From positions 62,001 through 126,000 of the forward strand of contig NZ_JAJONF010000017.1 of the NCBI RefSeq assembly GCF_021462265.1: a stretch of 64,000 nt of DNA, written 5' to 3'. Of the stretch, positions 1-7,725 are shown piece after piece; position 1 is the stretch's first letter; every line of letters begins with the position of its first letter. The notes under the pieces were generated by a model that did not search any database, was not told where the DNA came from, and saw nothing but the letters and a program-made list of their open reading frames with translations. This DNA comes from Streptomyces shenzhenensis. GTDB lineage: Bacteria > Actinomycetota > Actinomycetes > Streptomycetales > Streptomycetaceae. The translations under genes were made by a program, and so were the position numbers.

Positions 1-759
1 GTCGCACGTGACGTCCGGATCGCCGGTGGTCCAGCCCTCGAAGAAGCAGGAGTTCTCGGGGTCGGCGACACAGATCCGCGTATCGCGCTGGGTGTAGTGG
101 ACATAGCGCGCGAGCGTCGCGGACGTACCGCCGGTCCCGGCGGTGGCGACGATCCAGGCGGGCTCCGGGAACCGTTCCAACTCCAGCTGGCGGAAGATGG
201 ATTCGGCGATGTTGTTGTTGCCGCGCCAGTCCGTGGCCCGTTCGGCGTAGGTGAACTGGTCCATGTAGTGGCCGCCGGTCTCCACCGCGAGGCGCGCGGA
301 CTCCTCGTACATCTTCCGGGAGTCGTCCACGAAGTGGCACCGCCCGCCGTGGAATTCGATGAGCCGGCATTTCTCGGCGCTGGTGGTGCGCGGCATGACG
401 GCGATGAAGGGCACGCCGATGAGCTTGGCGAAGTACGCCTCGGAGACGGCCGTCGAGCCGCTGGAGGCCTCGATCACCGGCCGGTCCGGCCGGATCCAGC
501 CATTGCACAGGCCGTAGAGGAAGAGCGAGCGGGCCAGCCGGTGCTTGAGGCTTCCTGTCGGGTGCGTGGACTCGTCCTTCAGGTACAGGTCGATGCCCCA
601 GGCCTCGGGCAGCGGGAAGCGCAGCAGGTGGGTGTCCGCCGACCTGTTCGCATCCGCCTGGACTTTGCGGACGGCCTCTTTGAGCCAGTCGCGACATGCC
701 GCGTCGCTGCGGTCGACGTCGAGGGTGACGCCGGTCCGGATCTGCGGGGTGATGCTCAC
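1..759 (-). CDS. PLP-dependent cysteine synthase/desulfhydrase-like protein (3' end outside window)
   Basis: Fold-type II PLP enzyme of the cysteine synthase family, closest in feel to the actinobacterial Cds1/CysK2 group rather than housekeeping CysK. The start is GTG at 759 with AGGAG eight bases upstream. About residue 60 the motif TGSLKHR carries the expected Schiff-base lysine; SSGSTAVSEAYFAK follows as the substrate/phosphate loop, and ATAGTGGTSATLARY later is the glycine-rich loop that holds the PLP phosphate. The protein runs off the left edge after about 253 residues, so the C-terminal third cannot be seen. Likely reaction: O-acetylserine sulfhydrylation or cysteine breakdown to sulfide, pyruvate and ammonia; motifs alone do not separate these. 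It is transcribed away from the next gene. Confidence 0.88.
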   Translation of the reverse strand, partial: MSITPQIRTGVTLDVDRSDAACRDWLKEAVRKVQADANRSADTHLLRFPLPEAWGIDLYLKDESTHPTGSLKHRLARSLFLYGLCNGWIRPDRPVIEASSGSTAVSEAYFAKLIGVPFIAVMPRTTSAEKCRLIEFHGGRCHFVDDSRKMYEESARLAVETGGHYMDQFTYAERATDWRGNNNIAESIFRQLELERFPEPAWIVATAGTGGTSATLARYVHYTQRDTRICVADPENSCFFEGWTTGDPDVTCD

Positions 760-1117
760 GGCAGGACTCCTTAGGGCTTCGCGCCGACGACGTCCGAGCG
801 CGGCCGACGCCTCGATCATAAGCACCTTCCACACCGCTTCCCACCTGCATAAACGCATCTTTGGGCAGCTCAAAGGCGCCCCTGGGGAGCAGTGGCGAGA
901 ACGCTTCGGGGGCGCACTGCGGCGAGTGCTCCGAGCGCCCCCGCCCGGCGGCCCCGGCGTACTGGTGCTGCGCGCCGAGGGCGGGCAGACTGCCACCGGA
1001 CGGGACGAACGTCCCGAACGGGGGCGCACACTGGATCACGACACGGGCCGGAACGCGCCGGGCCGGGGCCGCAAGCTCCGGACGGCGACCGAGGCACTCG
1101 AAAAGGGGCGGGGCAGG
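760..1117. other. Intergenic region upstream of the cysteine synthase-like gene
   Basis: No convincing gene. On the minus strand a TATGAT hexamer (820 to 815) could be the -10 of the cysteine synthase-like gene, but no good -35 box was found. The DNA is locally less G+C-rich around 815-880 (…ataaacgcatctttgggc…), as expected for a promoter region. Open frames here are low-complexity and run into genes on the other strand. Confidence 0.4.
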
Positions 1118-1441
1118 ATGGCGGAGCCGGAGTTCACGGCGAAGGGCGTGCGGATCGACAAGCGGCTGCGTTCGCTCACCCGGGCCGGTCAGGTCCGGAT
1201 AAGGGACGGCAGGCTGCAGTTGCTGACGAGCTACGGCAGCGAGATCGACAGTGCGCCCGTGCAGGCCGTACGGGCCTCGAAGCCGTGGTTCGCGTCGCAG
1301 GACCGGGCTCTGGCCGACCTCAACGGCCAGCGCTACTCACTCACCCTGGGTGACCACGATCCGGCGCCGGGCGAGTCCGGTCCGCCCGCGGCGCGCCGCT
1401 TCATCGAGGCGGTACGGCGGGCCGCGGGGCGTGACCGCTGA
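1118..1441 (+). CDS. Small conserved hypothetical protein
   Basis: A 107-residue soluble, basic protein beginning MAEPEFTAKGVRIDKRLRSL. ATG at 1118 is preceded by a GGGGCGGGGCAGG Shine-Dalgarno stretch; the frame stays open upstream but that part is low complexity and lacks a better start. No transmembrane segment, signal peptide or known catalytic motif is visible. The segment GRLQLLTSYGSEIDSAPV reads like a small beta-rich fold. Function unknown; I recall similar short proteins in other Streptomyces genomes but cannot name a family. It stands alone between a minus-strand gene and the ATP-binding regulator. Confidence 0.7.
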   Translation: MAEPEFTAKGVRIDKRLRSLTRAGQVRIRDGRLQLLTSYGSEIDSAPVQAVRASKPWFASQDRALADLNGQRYSLTLGDHDPAPGESGPPAARRFIEAVRRAAGRDR

Positions 1442-1624
1442 ACCGCGGCGAGTTGCGGGACCGTGTGCGCTGGGTCACGCTTGTCTCACGTCACTCTGGG
1501 TTTACCGGCGATAACGCTGCGAACCAGCCCGCCGGCCACGACAGCAGGCGGCCCCGTGGACGGCGGCGCCCTGCTGGATCCGTTCTCCGTGTTCTTCCGG
1601 ACCTCACGTCGGGGAGTCGCAGCC

Positions 1625-2221
1625 GTGATCAAACACCCAAGCAGACACTGCTCGGTGGAGCTCCAAGCATTGCCCCCGCGGATCGGTCAGGTCCGCAGAA
1701 TCGTATCTGCGCAGTTGCGGTACTGGCGCCTCGACCCGTTGATCGACCGGGCCGCGCTCGGTGTGACCGAGTTGCTGACCAACGTCCACCGGCACGCGCA
1801 GCCCGACAAGAACTGCACCGTGGAGATCGAGCTCCAGCTCGACCGCCTCACGGTGTCGGTCCGTGACCACGACCCACGCCTGCCCGTGATCGAGGACGGC
1901 ACGGAGGTCGCGCTGATGGCCACCTGCGGCCGGGGGCTCGCGATGGTGGCGGCGGTCAGCGAGAGCTGGGGGGCGCGGCCGCACGACGACGGGAAAGTCG
2001 TGTGGTTCACCCTGCCCGCGCCGACGGCCGCACCGAAGCCGGCCCGCCCGCCGCGGCGGGTCGCCGAATCGGCGACCCGCCGGATCGGCGAGCCCGAACC
2101 CGCGCCCGCCGGTGCGCCCGCCCCCGCCCATGCGACCGCCGGTGCCCCGGCCCCCGCACACGCCACCGCCGCCGTGCCTGGCGCCGCGCACGCTCCCGCC
2201 CGCTCGGCTGTCGCCAGTTGA
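1625..2221 (+). CDS. ATP-binding anti-sigma-factor-type kinase (RsbW/SpoIIAB-like HATPase)
   Basis: 198 residues starting at GTG 1625, nine bases after GGGGAG. The N-terminal ~140 residues form a GHKL ATPase domain: VTELLTNVHRHA (N box with the Mg-binding Asn), then VRDHDPRLP (G1 box) and TCGRGLAMVAAVSESWG (G2 region). Single-domain HATPases of this kind are abundant in Streptomyces and act as anti-sigma factors or regulators in partner-switching cascades that control stress and development. The last 60 residues are a proline/alanine-rich tail with repeated APAPAHATA units, probably disordered. No sigma factor or anti-anti-sigma gene is adjacent, so the partner is unknown. Confidence 0.85.
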   Translation: MIKHPSRHCSVELQALPPRIGQVRRIVSAQLRYWRLDPLIDRAALGVTELLTNVHRHAQPDKNCTVEIELQLDRLTVSVRDHDPRLPVIEDGTEVALMATCGRGLAMVAAVSESWGARPHDDGKVVWFTLPAPTAAPKPARPPRRVAESATRRIGEPEPAPAGAPAPAHATAGAPAPAHATAAVPGAAHAPARSAVAS

Positions 2222-2266
2222 GCGGGCGGTGAGTCTCCTCGCCGCATCTCTCCCCCCGCATTCACT

Positions 2267-2299
2267 CCTGGGTCGTTCGCTCCCCGTCGACGACCCAGG
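2267..2299. terminator. Hairpin terminator after the RsbW-like gene
   Basis: A perfect 10-bp inverted repeat CCTGGGTCGT / ACGACCCAGG with a 13-base loop lies 46 bases past the stop codon. There is no U-tract, which is normal for Streptomyces terminators. Confidence 0.55.
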
Positions 2300-2491
2300 G
2301 CACCTCAAGGCATACCGCCCGCGGGGCCGCTCCCGGCAGGCCTGCGGAGAGCGTCGGCCGCCGGCCCGCCGATGCGTTCCGTCGGCACCGCCGCGTCCAC
2401 GCCGTCCGGGCTCGTACGGTGGGGTCGCCACCGCCGTACGGCCTCGCGGCGTACGCGACACGAGCCGCGTCCGGCGCCGCGGCGGGCGTGG

Positions 2492-2782
2492 TCATGCCGC
2501 GCCGGGTTTGCCGAGGCGGCCGAACTGCTCCTCCAGGACGGACAGCCTGCGCCAGTACTCGTCCTCGTCGATCTCGCCGGCGGCGAAGCGGCGGCCGAGG
2601 ACCGCGAGCGGCGAGTCACCCGACGGCCGCCCCTCGTCCATCGGACGCCAGGGCCCGCCGCGGCCGCGCCACGCGGTGCGGCGCAGGAACGTGACGGTGC
2701 CGATCACGACGGCCGCCCAGATCAGCGGGAAGAACAGGATCCACGGGCCGGGGCCGCCGCCCCAGTTCGCCAGGGTCTGCAT
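2492..2782 (-). CDS. Small membrane protein with C-terminal SHOCT domain
   Basis: 96 residues from ATG 2782 with GGAGGAG about 11 bases upstream. Residues ~8-32 (WILFFPLIWAAVVIGTVTFL) form one transmembrane helix; a short basic linker follows, and residues ~58-90 match the SHOCT pattern (LAVLGRRFAAGEIDEDEYWR). SHOCT is a short C-terminal motif common in actinobacterial small membrane proteins and thought to mediate oligomerisation or protein contacts. The function is unknown. The gene is monocistronic in appearance. Confidence 0.85.
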   Translation of the reverse strand: MQTLANWGGGPGPWILFFPLIWAAVVIGTVTFLRRTAWRGRGGPWRPMDEGRPSGDSPLAVLGRRFAAGEIDEDEYWRRLSVLEEQFGRLGKPGAA

Positions 2783-3212
2783 CTTGGTCCAACTCCTCCA
2801 TCGGGAAGGTCTCGGTGTGCTGCCTTGAGCCTGACTCCGAGGCGGCGTCCGGGTCGTCGTGCGGACGACGGCAGTCGCCGTACCTCCCGGGGAGTACACG
2901 ACCGCGGGCGCCGGGCTCCCGAAAGGACTGGCGTTCGCCGGCCCCGGACGGCGTAGACGCCGTGCGGGACCGCGGGGAGGCGGGTGTTCCCGCCGACCGG
3001 GTGATCCCCGGCCGCCTACGACCGCTGCCCCCGTCTCGGCGTCCAGCGGCGGGCCGCGGCCAGGCACGGGCAGTGGACGGCGGGCCCGGGATGCCGTATC
3101 CGCTGCCGCGGGTGCGGCTCCGCGGCCGGTGGCCGCGCCGGGTGCGGAGCACGTCGGCCGGATCCTCGCGGACGACCCGGCCCGGGCCTTCGCCGTCGAG
3201 TGCCGTCAGCCC
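2783..3212. other. Non-coding stretch between SHOCT gene and ilvC-like gene
   Basis: About 430 bases with no frame that shows convincing coding character; the frames present are arginine/proline/glycine-rich and lack start signals. It holds the 5' region of the SHOCT gene and the 3' flank of the reductoisomerase gene. I see no hairpin strong enough to call. Confidence 0.4.
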
Positions 3213-4685
3213 TCAGGCAACGGAGATGTCGACCGACGGGCGGAGCTTCGCCGCGGCGGCCAGCGCTTCGTGGGCCGGGTGGGCCTCGAAGGCGGCCAAC
3301 AATTCCTGGTCGGCGGGGAGTCCGGCCGCCGGGTAGGCGATCTGCTCGTAGGCCGCCTGGAAGCGCGGGCCCCAGCGGCGGGTGCCGAGGCGGGCCGTGC
3401 GGGAGCAGTTGTCGACCATGTACGCCACGTCGCGAGCGTGCATGTAGGGCAGCAGCGAGTCCACCGCCTCGATGACGGACTCGTTGACGATCTCGGACCA
3501 GGGGTGGCCGCGCTCGGCGAACTCGTCGACCTGCGCCATCATCGTGGCCACGAACACCCCGGCGGTGAACGGCTCGACGGGCAGCTCCCGTCCGGTCCGC
3601 CGGGCCCGCACCCGCTCCCCCGCCGCCCACATCGGTGAACCGCCGATCCGGCTCATCTCCCGCGTCCCGAGCCGGCGTTCGGCCAGGACCACGCTGCGCA
3701 GCTCGGTGCCGTCGGCGACCTCGTCGTAGATCTCCGCGACGATCTCGCGGGCGGGTGCGTAGGCCGCCGTGTACGCCCGGTCGAACTCCTCCCGGACGGC
3801 CGTGTCGAGGTTCTCCCGGACCGCCCTGATGCCCGCCCGGGAGATGGTCCGGGCGATGGGCCCGGTCACGTTCGCGCAGGACCGCTCGTACGCCGTCACC
3901 TCGTCGTCCCCGGCAAGCCGGTAACGGCTGTACAGGCTCTCCACGATGCCGTGCACGGCGCCGAGCAGAATGGCGCGCTCGCCGACGATGTCGGAGCGGT
4001 ACTCGCTCTCCAGGGTGGTGCGGAAGGTGTACGGCGCCCCGAGCGCGACCGACCAGCCGAGCGCGAGGTCGGTGGCCCGGCCGTCGGGGTCCGCGTGCAC
4101 GGCGAAACTGCTGTTGATCCCGGCGCCGTTGGTCTGCACGCCCTGTTCGTACAGGCGGCGCACGGAGTCGCCCATCCCCTTGGGACAGACGGCGATCACA
4201 CCGTGGCCGGCCGGGAAGTCACCGCCGCTCTCGCGGAGATGGCCGAGCAGGAATCCGTGCGAAAGGCCGATGACCGCGCCGGGCCTGAGGACCTCGAAGA
4301 TCTCCTGGTGGTGGGCGGCGAGGGCGGCGTCGGCGATCAGCAGGAGGAGCAGGTCGCTGTCGGCGGCGACGGCGAGCCAGTCACCGAGAGTGCCGTTCTC
4401 CTCGGTGAAGCCGTGCTCGCGGGCGTCGGCGGCCGAGGCGGAGCCGGGGCGCAGGCCGACGGTGACCGTGATGCCGGTGCCGGCGAGGGAGTCACGCAGG
4501 TTGCGGGCCTGGGCGCGGCCCTGCGGGCCCCAGCCCAGGACGCCGATCCTGCTCACCCCGGCGAACGCCTGGGGCAGCAGGGGGAAGAGGTGCCGTCCGC
4601 CACGCAGGATGGTCTCCGTGCCGCCGGGCACGTCCATGGTCTCGAGTGCGAAGACGCCGGAGGTGTAGCTGGTCGTCGAGGTCAT
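3213..4685 (-). CDS. ilvC: Class II (long, plant-type) ketol-acid reductoisomerase
   Basis: 490 residues from ATG 4685. Ketol-acid reductoisomerase converts acetolactate or acetohydroxybutyrate plus NADPH to the dihydroxy acids of valine, leucine and isoleucine synthesis. The Rossmann motif is VLGWGPQGRAQARNLRDSL near residue 60; GLSHGFLLGHL and VIAVCPKGMG follow. SDIVGERAILLGAVHG carries the conserved Asp and Glu Mg2+ ligands, repeated in the duplicated C-terminal helical domain by IVNESVIEAVDSL. Streptomyces normally has a short class I enzyme of about 330 residues; this is the long class II form, and from memory it matches the spinach chloroplast enzyme far better than E. coli IlvC, down to the terminal LRPSVDISV. 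It lies head-to-head with an IlvY-like LysR regulator. Likely a second, acquired isozyme. Confidence 0.93.
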   Translation of the reverse strand: MTSTTSYTSGVFALETMDVPGGTETILRGGRHLFPLLPQAFAGVSRIGVLGWGPQGRAQARNLRDSLAGTGITVTVGLRPGSASAADAREHGFTEENGTLGDWLAVAADSDLLLLLIADAALAAHHQEIFEVLRPGAVIGLSHGFLLGHLRESGGDFPAGHGVIAVCPKGMGDSVRRLYEQGVQTNGAGINSSFAVHADPDGRATDLALGWSVALGAPYTFRTTLESEYRSDIVGERAILLGAVHGIVESLYSRYRLAGDDEVTAYERSCANVTGPIARTISRAGIRAVRENLDTAVREEFDRAYTAAYAPAREIVAEIYDEVADGTELRSVVLAERRLGTREMSRIGGSPMWAAGERVRARRTGRELPVEPFTAGVFVATMMAQVDEFAERGHPWSEIVNESVIEAVDSLLPYMHARDVAYMVDNCSRTARLGTRRWGPRFQAAYEQIAYPAAGLPADQELLAAFEAHPAHEALAAAAKLRPSVDISVA

Positions 4686-4712
4686 GGTCGAGTTGTAGGC
4701 TCCGGGCGAACG

Positions 4713-4727
4713 TTGCGACAAGCGCAA
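4713..4727. promoter_or_regulatory. Candidate IlvY-type LysR operator
   Basis: The shared intergenic region holds TTGCG-ACAAG-CGCAA, a perfect interrupted palindrome that contains the T-N11-A core of LysR-family binding sites. A second TTGCG occurs at 4744-4748. In E. coli, IlvY binds the ilvY-ilvC intergenic region and activates ilvC with acetolactate as inducer; the same logic is inferred here from gene order only. Confidence 0.6.
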
Positions 4728-4752
4728 CTTTCGCAGCGGGCTGTTGCGGATT

Positions 4753-5628
4753 ATGAAAGGGCCTGGTCACAGGGTGCTGGACGATCAACGGGGGCTGCGG
4801 CTCTTCCTCCACCTCGCGCAGTCGCTGAACTTCGGGCGGACCAGTCTGGACTGCCATGTCAGCCCGGCGACGCTGACCCGGACCGTGCAGCGGCTGGAGA
4901 CGGAGCTGGGGCACCGGCTGTTCGACCGGGGCCCGCGCGGGGTGTCCCTGACCGCGGAGGGCCGGCGGTTTCGCGAATACGCGGTACAGGCGCTGGAGTT
5001 GTGGCAGGCCTACCGCGACGAACGCCCCGATCCGGCCGATCTCACCGGCAGGCTCACGGTGTTCGCCACCGTGACCGCCTGCCAGACCCTGCTGCCCGAT
5101 CTCCTGGCGCCGTTCCGTACGGCGCATCCCCAGGTGCGGCTCGATCTGCGCACCGGGGACGCGGCGGCCGCGCTGGCCCGGCTCGACGAGGGCGAGGCCG
5201 ATGTGGCCGTGGCCGGGATCCCGGCACGGCTCCCGGGACCGCTGGTCGGCCGGACGCTCACGGTGACCGACCTGGTCCTGGTGACCGCGCGCGACCGCCC
5301 GGACCCCGGTCTGGACGGCCCGTTCGTCCTCCCCCAGCGCGGTCTGGTGCGCGAGGCGGCCGACCGCTGGCTCCGGGCCCGGGGGCGGCCCGGGGCCGTC
5401 GCCTGTGAACCGGACGGCCACGAGGCCCTGCTGGCCCTGGTGGCCCTGGGCTGCGGCACGGGGGTGGTCCCCCGGCTGGTCCTGGAACACAGCGCGGTGC
5501 GGGACCGGATCGCGGTGCTGCCGGCCGACCCCGCGCCGGAGCCGTTCCCCATCGGTCTGTGCGTACGCCGGTCCGACCTCAGGCGGCCGCTGGTGGCGGC
5601 GTTGTGGAGCCTGACGGCGCACTGGTAG
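4753..5628 (+). CDS. ilvY: LysR-family regulator, IlvY-like
   Basis: 291 residues if the ATG at 4753 is used; TTG 4744 and GTG 4774 are alternatives, and no clear Shine-Dalgarno decides between them. N-terminal winged helix-turn-helix: LRLFLHLAQSLNFGRTSL … HVSPATLTRTVQRLE … RLFDRGPRGVSLTAEG. The effector domain contains LTGRLTVFATVTA, VRLDLRTGDAAAAL, EGEADVAVAGIPARLPG and GHEALLALVALGCGTGVVP, each with a clear counterpart in my memory of E. coli IlvY (TGDAADAM, GEADLAIAGKPETLPG, GGHEAMVSMVALGCGVALLP). It is divergent from the long ketol-acid reductoisomerase gene, the same arrangement as ilvY-ilvC in enterobacteria, so it most likely activates that gene in response to its substrates. Confidence 0.85.
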   Translation: MKGPGHRVLDDQRGLRLFLHLAQSLNFGRTSLDCHVSPATLTRTVQRLETELGHRLFDRGPRGVSLTAEGRRFREYAVQALELWQAYRDERPDPADLTGRLTVFATVTACQTLLPDLLAPFRTAHPQVRLDLRTGDAAAALARLDEGEADVAVAGIPARLPGPLVGRTLTVTDLVLVTARDRPDPGLDGPFVLPQRGLVREAADRWLRARGRPGAVACEPDGHEALLALVALGCGTGVVPRLVLEHSAVRDRIAVLPADPAPEPFPIGLCVRRSDLRRPLVAALWSLTAHW

Positions 5629-5644
5629 GCGGGCGGCGGGCCGG

Positions 5645-6880
5645 TTACCGAAGTGCCCCCAGCGGGTCGTCCAGCACCGGCTGCCAGGCCAACTCGGCTG
5701 CTCCCACGAGGCTGTTGTGGCTCAGCGTGCACGGCAGGATCGGCACGCTGCCGCTCTGGCCCCACAGGCTGCGGTCGGCGACGACGGCGCGCAGCCGCTC
5801 CGGGTCGGCGTCCAGCAGGGTGCGGTGCAGGCCGCCGAGGATGACGCGGTCGGGGTTGAGGATGTTGACCAGCCCTGCCAGGCCGAGGCCGAGCCGGTCG
5901 ATCAGGGCCTCGGTGGCCCTGCGGACGGTCGGGTCGGCGTACTGGTCGCGGATCAGGTCCTCGGCCTGCCGGAGCAGCGACACCTCGGGACCGGGAGCGC
6001 GGCCCGCCTCGATCAGCAGCGCCAGCGGATCGGCCTCCACGTCCAGACAGCCCCGGCTGCCGCAGTGGCAGGGGCGGCCCTCGGGGTTCACGGCGAGGTG
6101 ACCGACCTCCAGCGCGAGGCCCGAACTCCCCGTGTGCAGGCGGCCGTCCAGGACCAGCGCGCCGCCGACGCCCCGGTGCCCGGTGGCCACGCACAGCAGA
6201 TCCCGGGCGCCCCGGCCCGCGCCGTGCCGGTGCTCGGCGAGCGCGGCCAGGTTCACGTCGTTGCCCGCGAACGCCGGACCGGTGATCCCGGCCGCCCGCA
6301 CACACTCCGCGAAGATCCGGCGCACCGGTGCCCCGACCGGCCAGGCCAGGTGGAGGGGGTTGAGGGCCAGGCCCTCCGGCTCCGCGACGGCGGACGGCAC
6401 GGCGAGACCGGCGCCGACGCAGCGGCGGCCGGTGGTGCGCAGCAGGTCGGCGCCCGCCTCCACCACCGAGCCGAGCACCTTGGCCGGATCGGCGTCGACC
6501 GCCTCGCAGCCGGGCGCGGTGGCGACGATGCTGCCGCCCAGGCCGACCAGCGCCGCGCGGAAACCGTCGGCGTGAACCTGCGCGGCGAGGGCGACCGGGC
6601 CGTTCTCGGCGACCTCAAGGCGGTGGGAGGGGCGGCCCTGCGAACCCGCGGCGGCGCCGGGGTGAGCGTCGACCCTGATCAGGCCGAGCGCCTCCAGTTC
6701 GGCGGCGACGGCACCGGCCGTGGCCCGGGTGACGCCGAGTTCCGCGGTGAGCACCGCGCGGGTGGGGGCGCGGCCGGTGTGCACGAGTTCCAGCGCGGGG
6801 CCGAGTGCGCCGCGCCCTCGGTCCAACCGGGGTTTCGAGGTTCCGTTCCCCGTCGGGCCGGGGGCCGCCTTTCCGCTCAT
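5645..6880 (-). CDS. ROK-family transcriptional regulator
   Basis: 411 residues from ATG 6880. Residues ~20-85 are a winged helix-turn-helix (TRAVLTAELGVTRATAGAVAAELEALGLI) followed by a ROK sugar-kinase-like domain: CVGAGLAVPSAV, FAGNDVNLAALAEHRHG, and the zinc-binding cysteine cluster PCHCGSRGCLDVE near residue 270. These proteins resemble NagC/XylR repressors of sugar uptake and catabolic genes. The usual phosphate-loop start DIGGTK is replaced by QVHADGFRAALVGLGG, so kinase activity is doubtful. The Shine-Dalgarno is weak. No sugar transporter is adjacent, so the regulon cannot be guessed. Confidence 0.88.
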   Translation of the reverse strand: MSGKAAPGPTGNGTSKPRLDRGRGALGPALELVHTGRAPTRAVLTAELGVTRATAGAVAAELEALGLIRVDAHPGAAAGSQGRPSHRLEVAENGPVALAAQVHADGFRAALVGLGGSIVATAPGCEAVDADPAKVLGSVVEAGADLLRTTGRRCVGAGLAVPSAVAEPEGLALNPLHLAWPVGAPVRRIFAECVRAAGITGPAFAGNDVNLAALAEHRHGAGRGARDLLCVATGHRGVGGALVLDGRLHTGSSGLALEVGHLAVNPEGRPCHCGSRGCLDVEADPLALLIEAGRAPGPEVSLLRQAEDLIRDQYADPTVRRATEALIDRLGLGLAGLVNILNPDRVILGGLHRTLLDADPERLRAVVADRSLWGQSGSVPILPCTLSHNSLVGAAELAWQPVLDDPLGALR

Positions 6881-6983
6881 GAGAGGGAGTCTGCCATGAT
6901 CCGCAGGAGGGGCCGTATCGAAGGTGCGGCGCCGTCGGGGCTGGTCGCGTCCACGCGGTGGTAGCCGCATGTCGACACCGCCC

Positions 6984-7003
6984 CGCGCCCCTTTGGGGGC
7001 GCG
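6984..7003. terminator. Hairpin terminator after alkB
   Basis: CGCGCCCC-TTT-GGGGGCGCG forms an 8-bp GC-only stem 17 bases past the alkB stop on the minus strand. Confidence 0.55.
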
Positions 7004-7019
7004 CTCCAGCCGGGGTTCG

Positions 7020-7670
7020 TCAAAAGCCGCTCACTCTCAGCGTGACGTTGAGGCGGCCGGTCAGGCCCAGCTCCGGGGGCGCCGTGCCCGGGTACACCCT
7101 CGGCACCCCGTGGTAGGCGAGCCGCGACTCGCCCCCGAACACGAACAGGTCCCCCGACCGCAGCTCCACGTCCGTGTACGGCTTCCCTCGGCTCTCCGTG
7201 TTGCCGAAACGGAAGACGCACGTGTCCCCCAGGCTCAGCGACACCACCGGCGCGTCCGAGCGCTCGTCGGCGTCACGGTGCATGCCCATGCGGGCGTCGG
7301 CGCCGTAGAAGTTGATCAAAGCGATGTCGTACGACAATCCGCCGACCGCTTCCGGGCCGAGGGCGTCGGCCGCCGCGCGGCGGCCCAGTTCGTCGAGCCA
7401 GGCCGGGAACGGCTTCACGGGGCTGCCGTCGCCGTCGACGGCCGTGCGGGCGTAGGAGTACGGGTACCAGTGCCAGCCCAGGCAGACCTGGCGGGCGGTC
7501 ATCGTGCCGCCCTGGGGCGTGCGGACCGTGCGCAGGCCCGCCGGGGGCCGGGCCCAGTCGCGGCAGGCGGTGAGCAGCGCGCGCTGCCGGTCCGCGTGCA
7601 GCCAGTCAGGGACGTGCACGGCGCCCGGCGCGATGCGGGCGCGCGCCCTCGGGAACAGCTCGTCCTCCAT
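7020..7670 (-). CDS. alkB: Alpha-ketoglutarate-dependent dioxygenase AlkB
   Basis: 216 residues from ATG 7670. Fe(II)/2-oxoglutarate oxygenase that directly reverses methyl damage such as 1-methyladenine and 3-methylcytosine in DNA or RNA. The jelly-roll signature is complete: INFYGADARMGMHRDADE supplies the iron ligands His131 and Asp133, LAYHGVPR gives His187, and RLNVTLRVSGF at the C-terminus carries the 2-oxoglutarate-binding arginines (Arg206, Arg212). GWHWYPYSY is the expected nucleotide-flip region. It is divergent from the rlmG-like gene, with both starts in a 55-bp gap, so the two promoters must overlap. Confidence 0.95.
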   Translation of the reverse strand: MEDELFPRARARIAPGAVHVPDWLHADRQRALLTACRDWARPPAGLRTVRTPQGGTMTARQVCLGWHWYPYSYARTAVDGDGSPVKPFPAWLDELGRRAAADALGPEAVGGLSYDIALINFYGADARMGMHRDADERSDAPVVSLSLGDTCVFRFGNTESRGKPYTDVELRSGDLFVFGGESRLAYHGVPRVYPGTAPPELGLTGRLNVTLRVSGF

Positions 7671-7725
7671 GCCCCCATCCTGCCCGACCGGGCCTGAGCT
7701 GCGATTCGGCTAGCCTGGACGCACG

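Noticed and set aside
97..774. Long plus-strand open frame with Arg/Gly/Val-rich product
   Set aside because: It is the antisense shadow of the PLP-dependent cysteine synthase-like gene, whose catalytic motifs on the minus strand are unambiguous.
5645..6880. Annotation as a glucokinase
   Set aside because: An N-terminal helix-turn-helix and loss of the DIGGTK loop make it a ROK regulator; the true ROK kinase is at 41968-42948.
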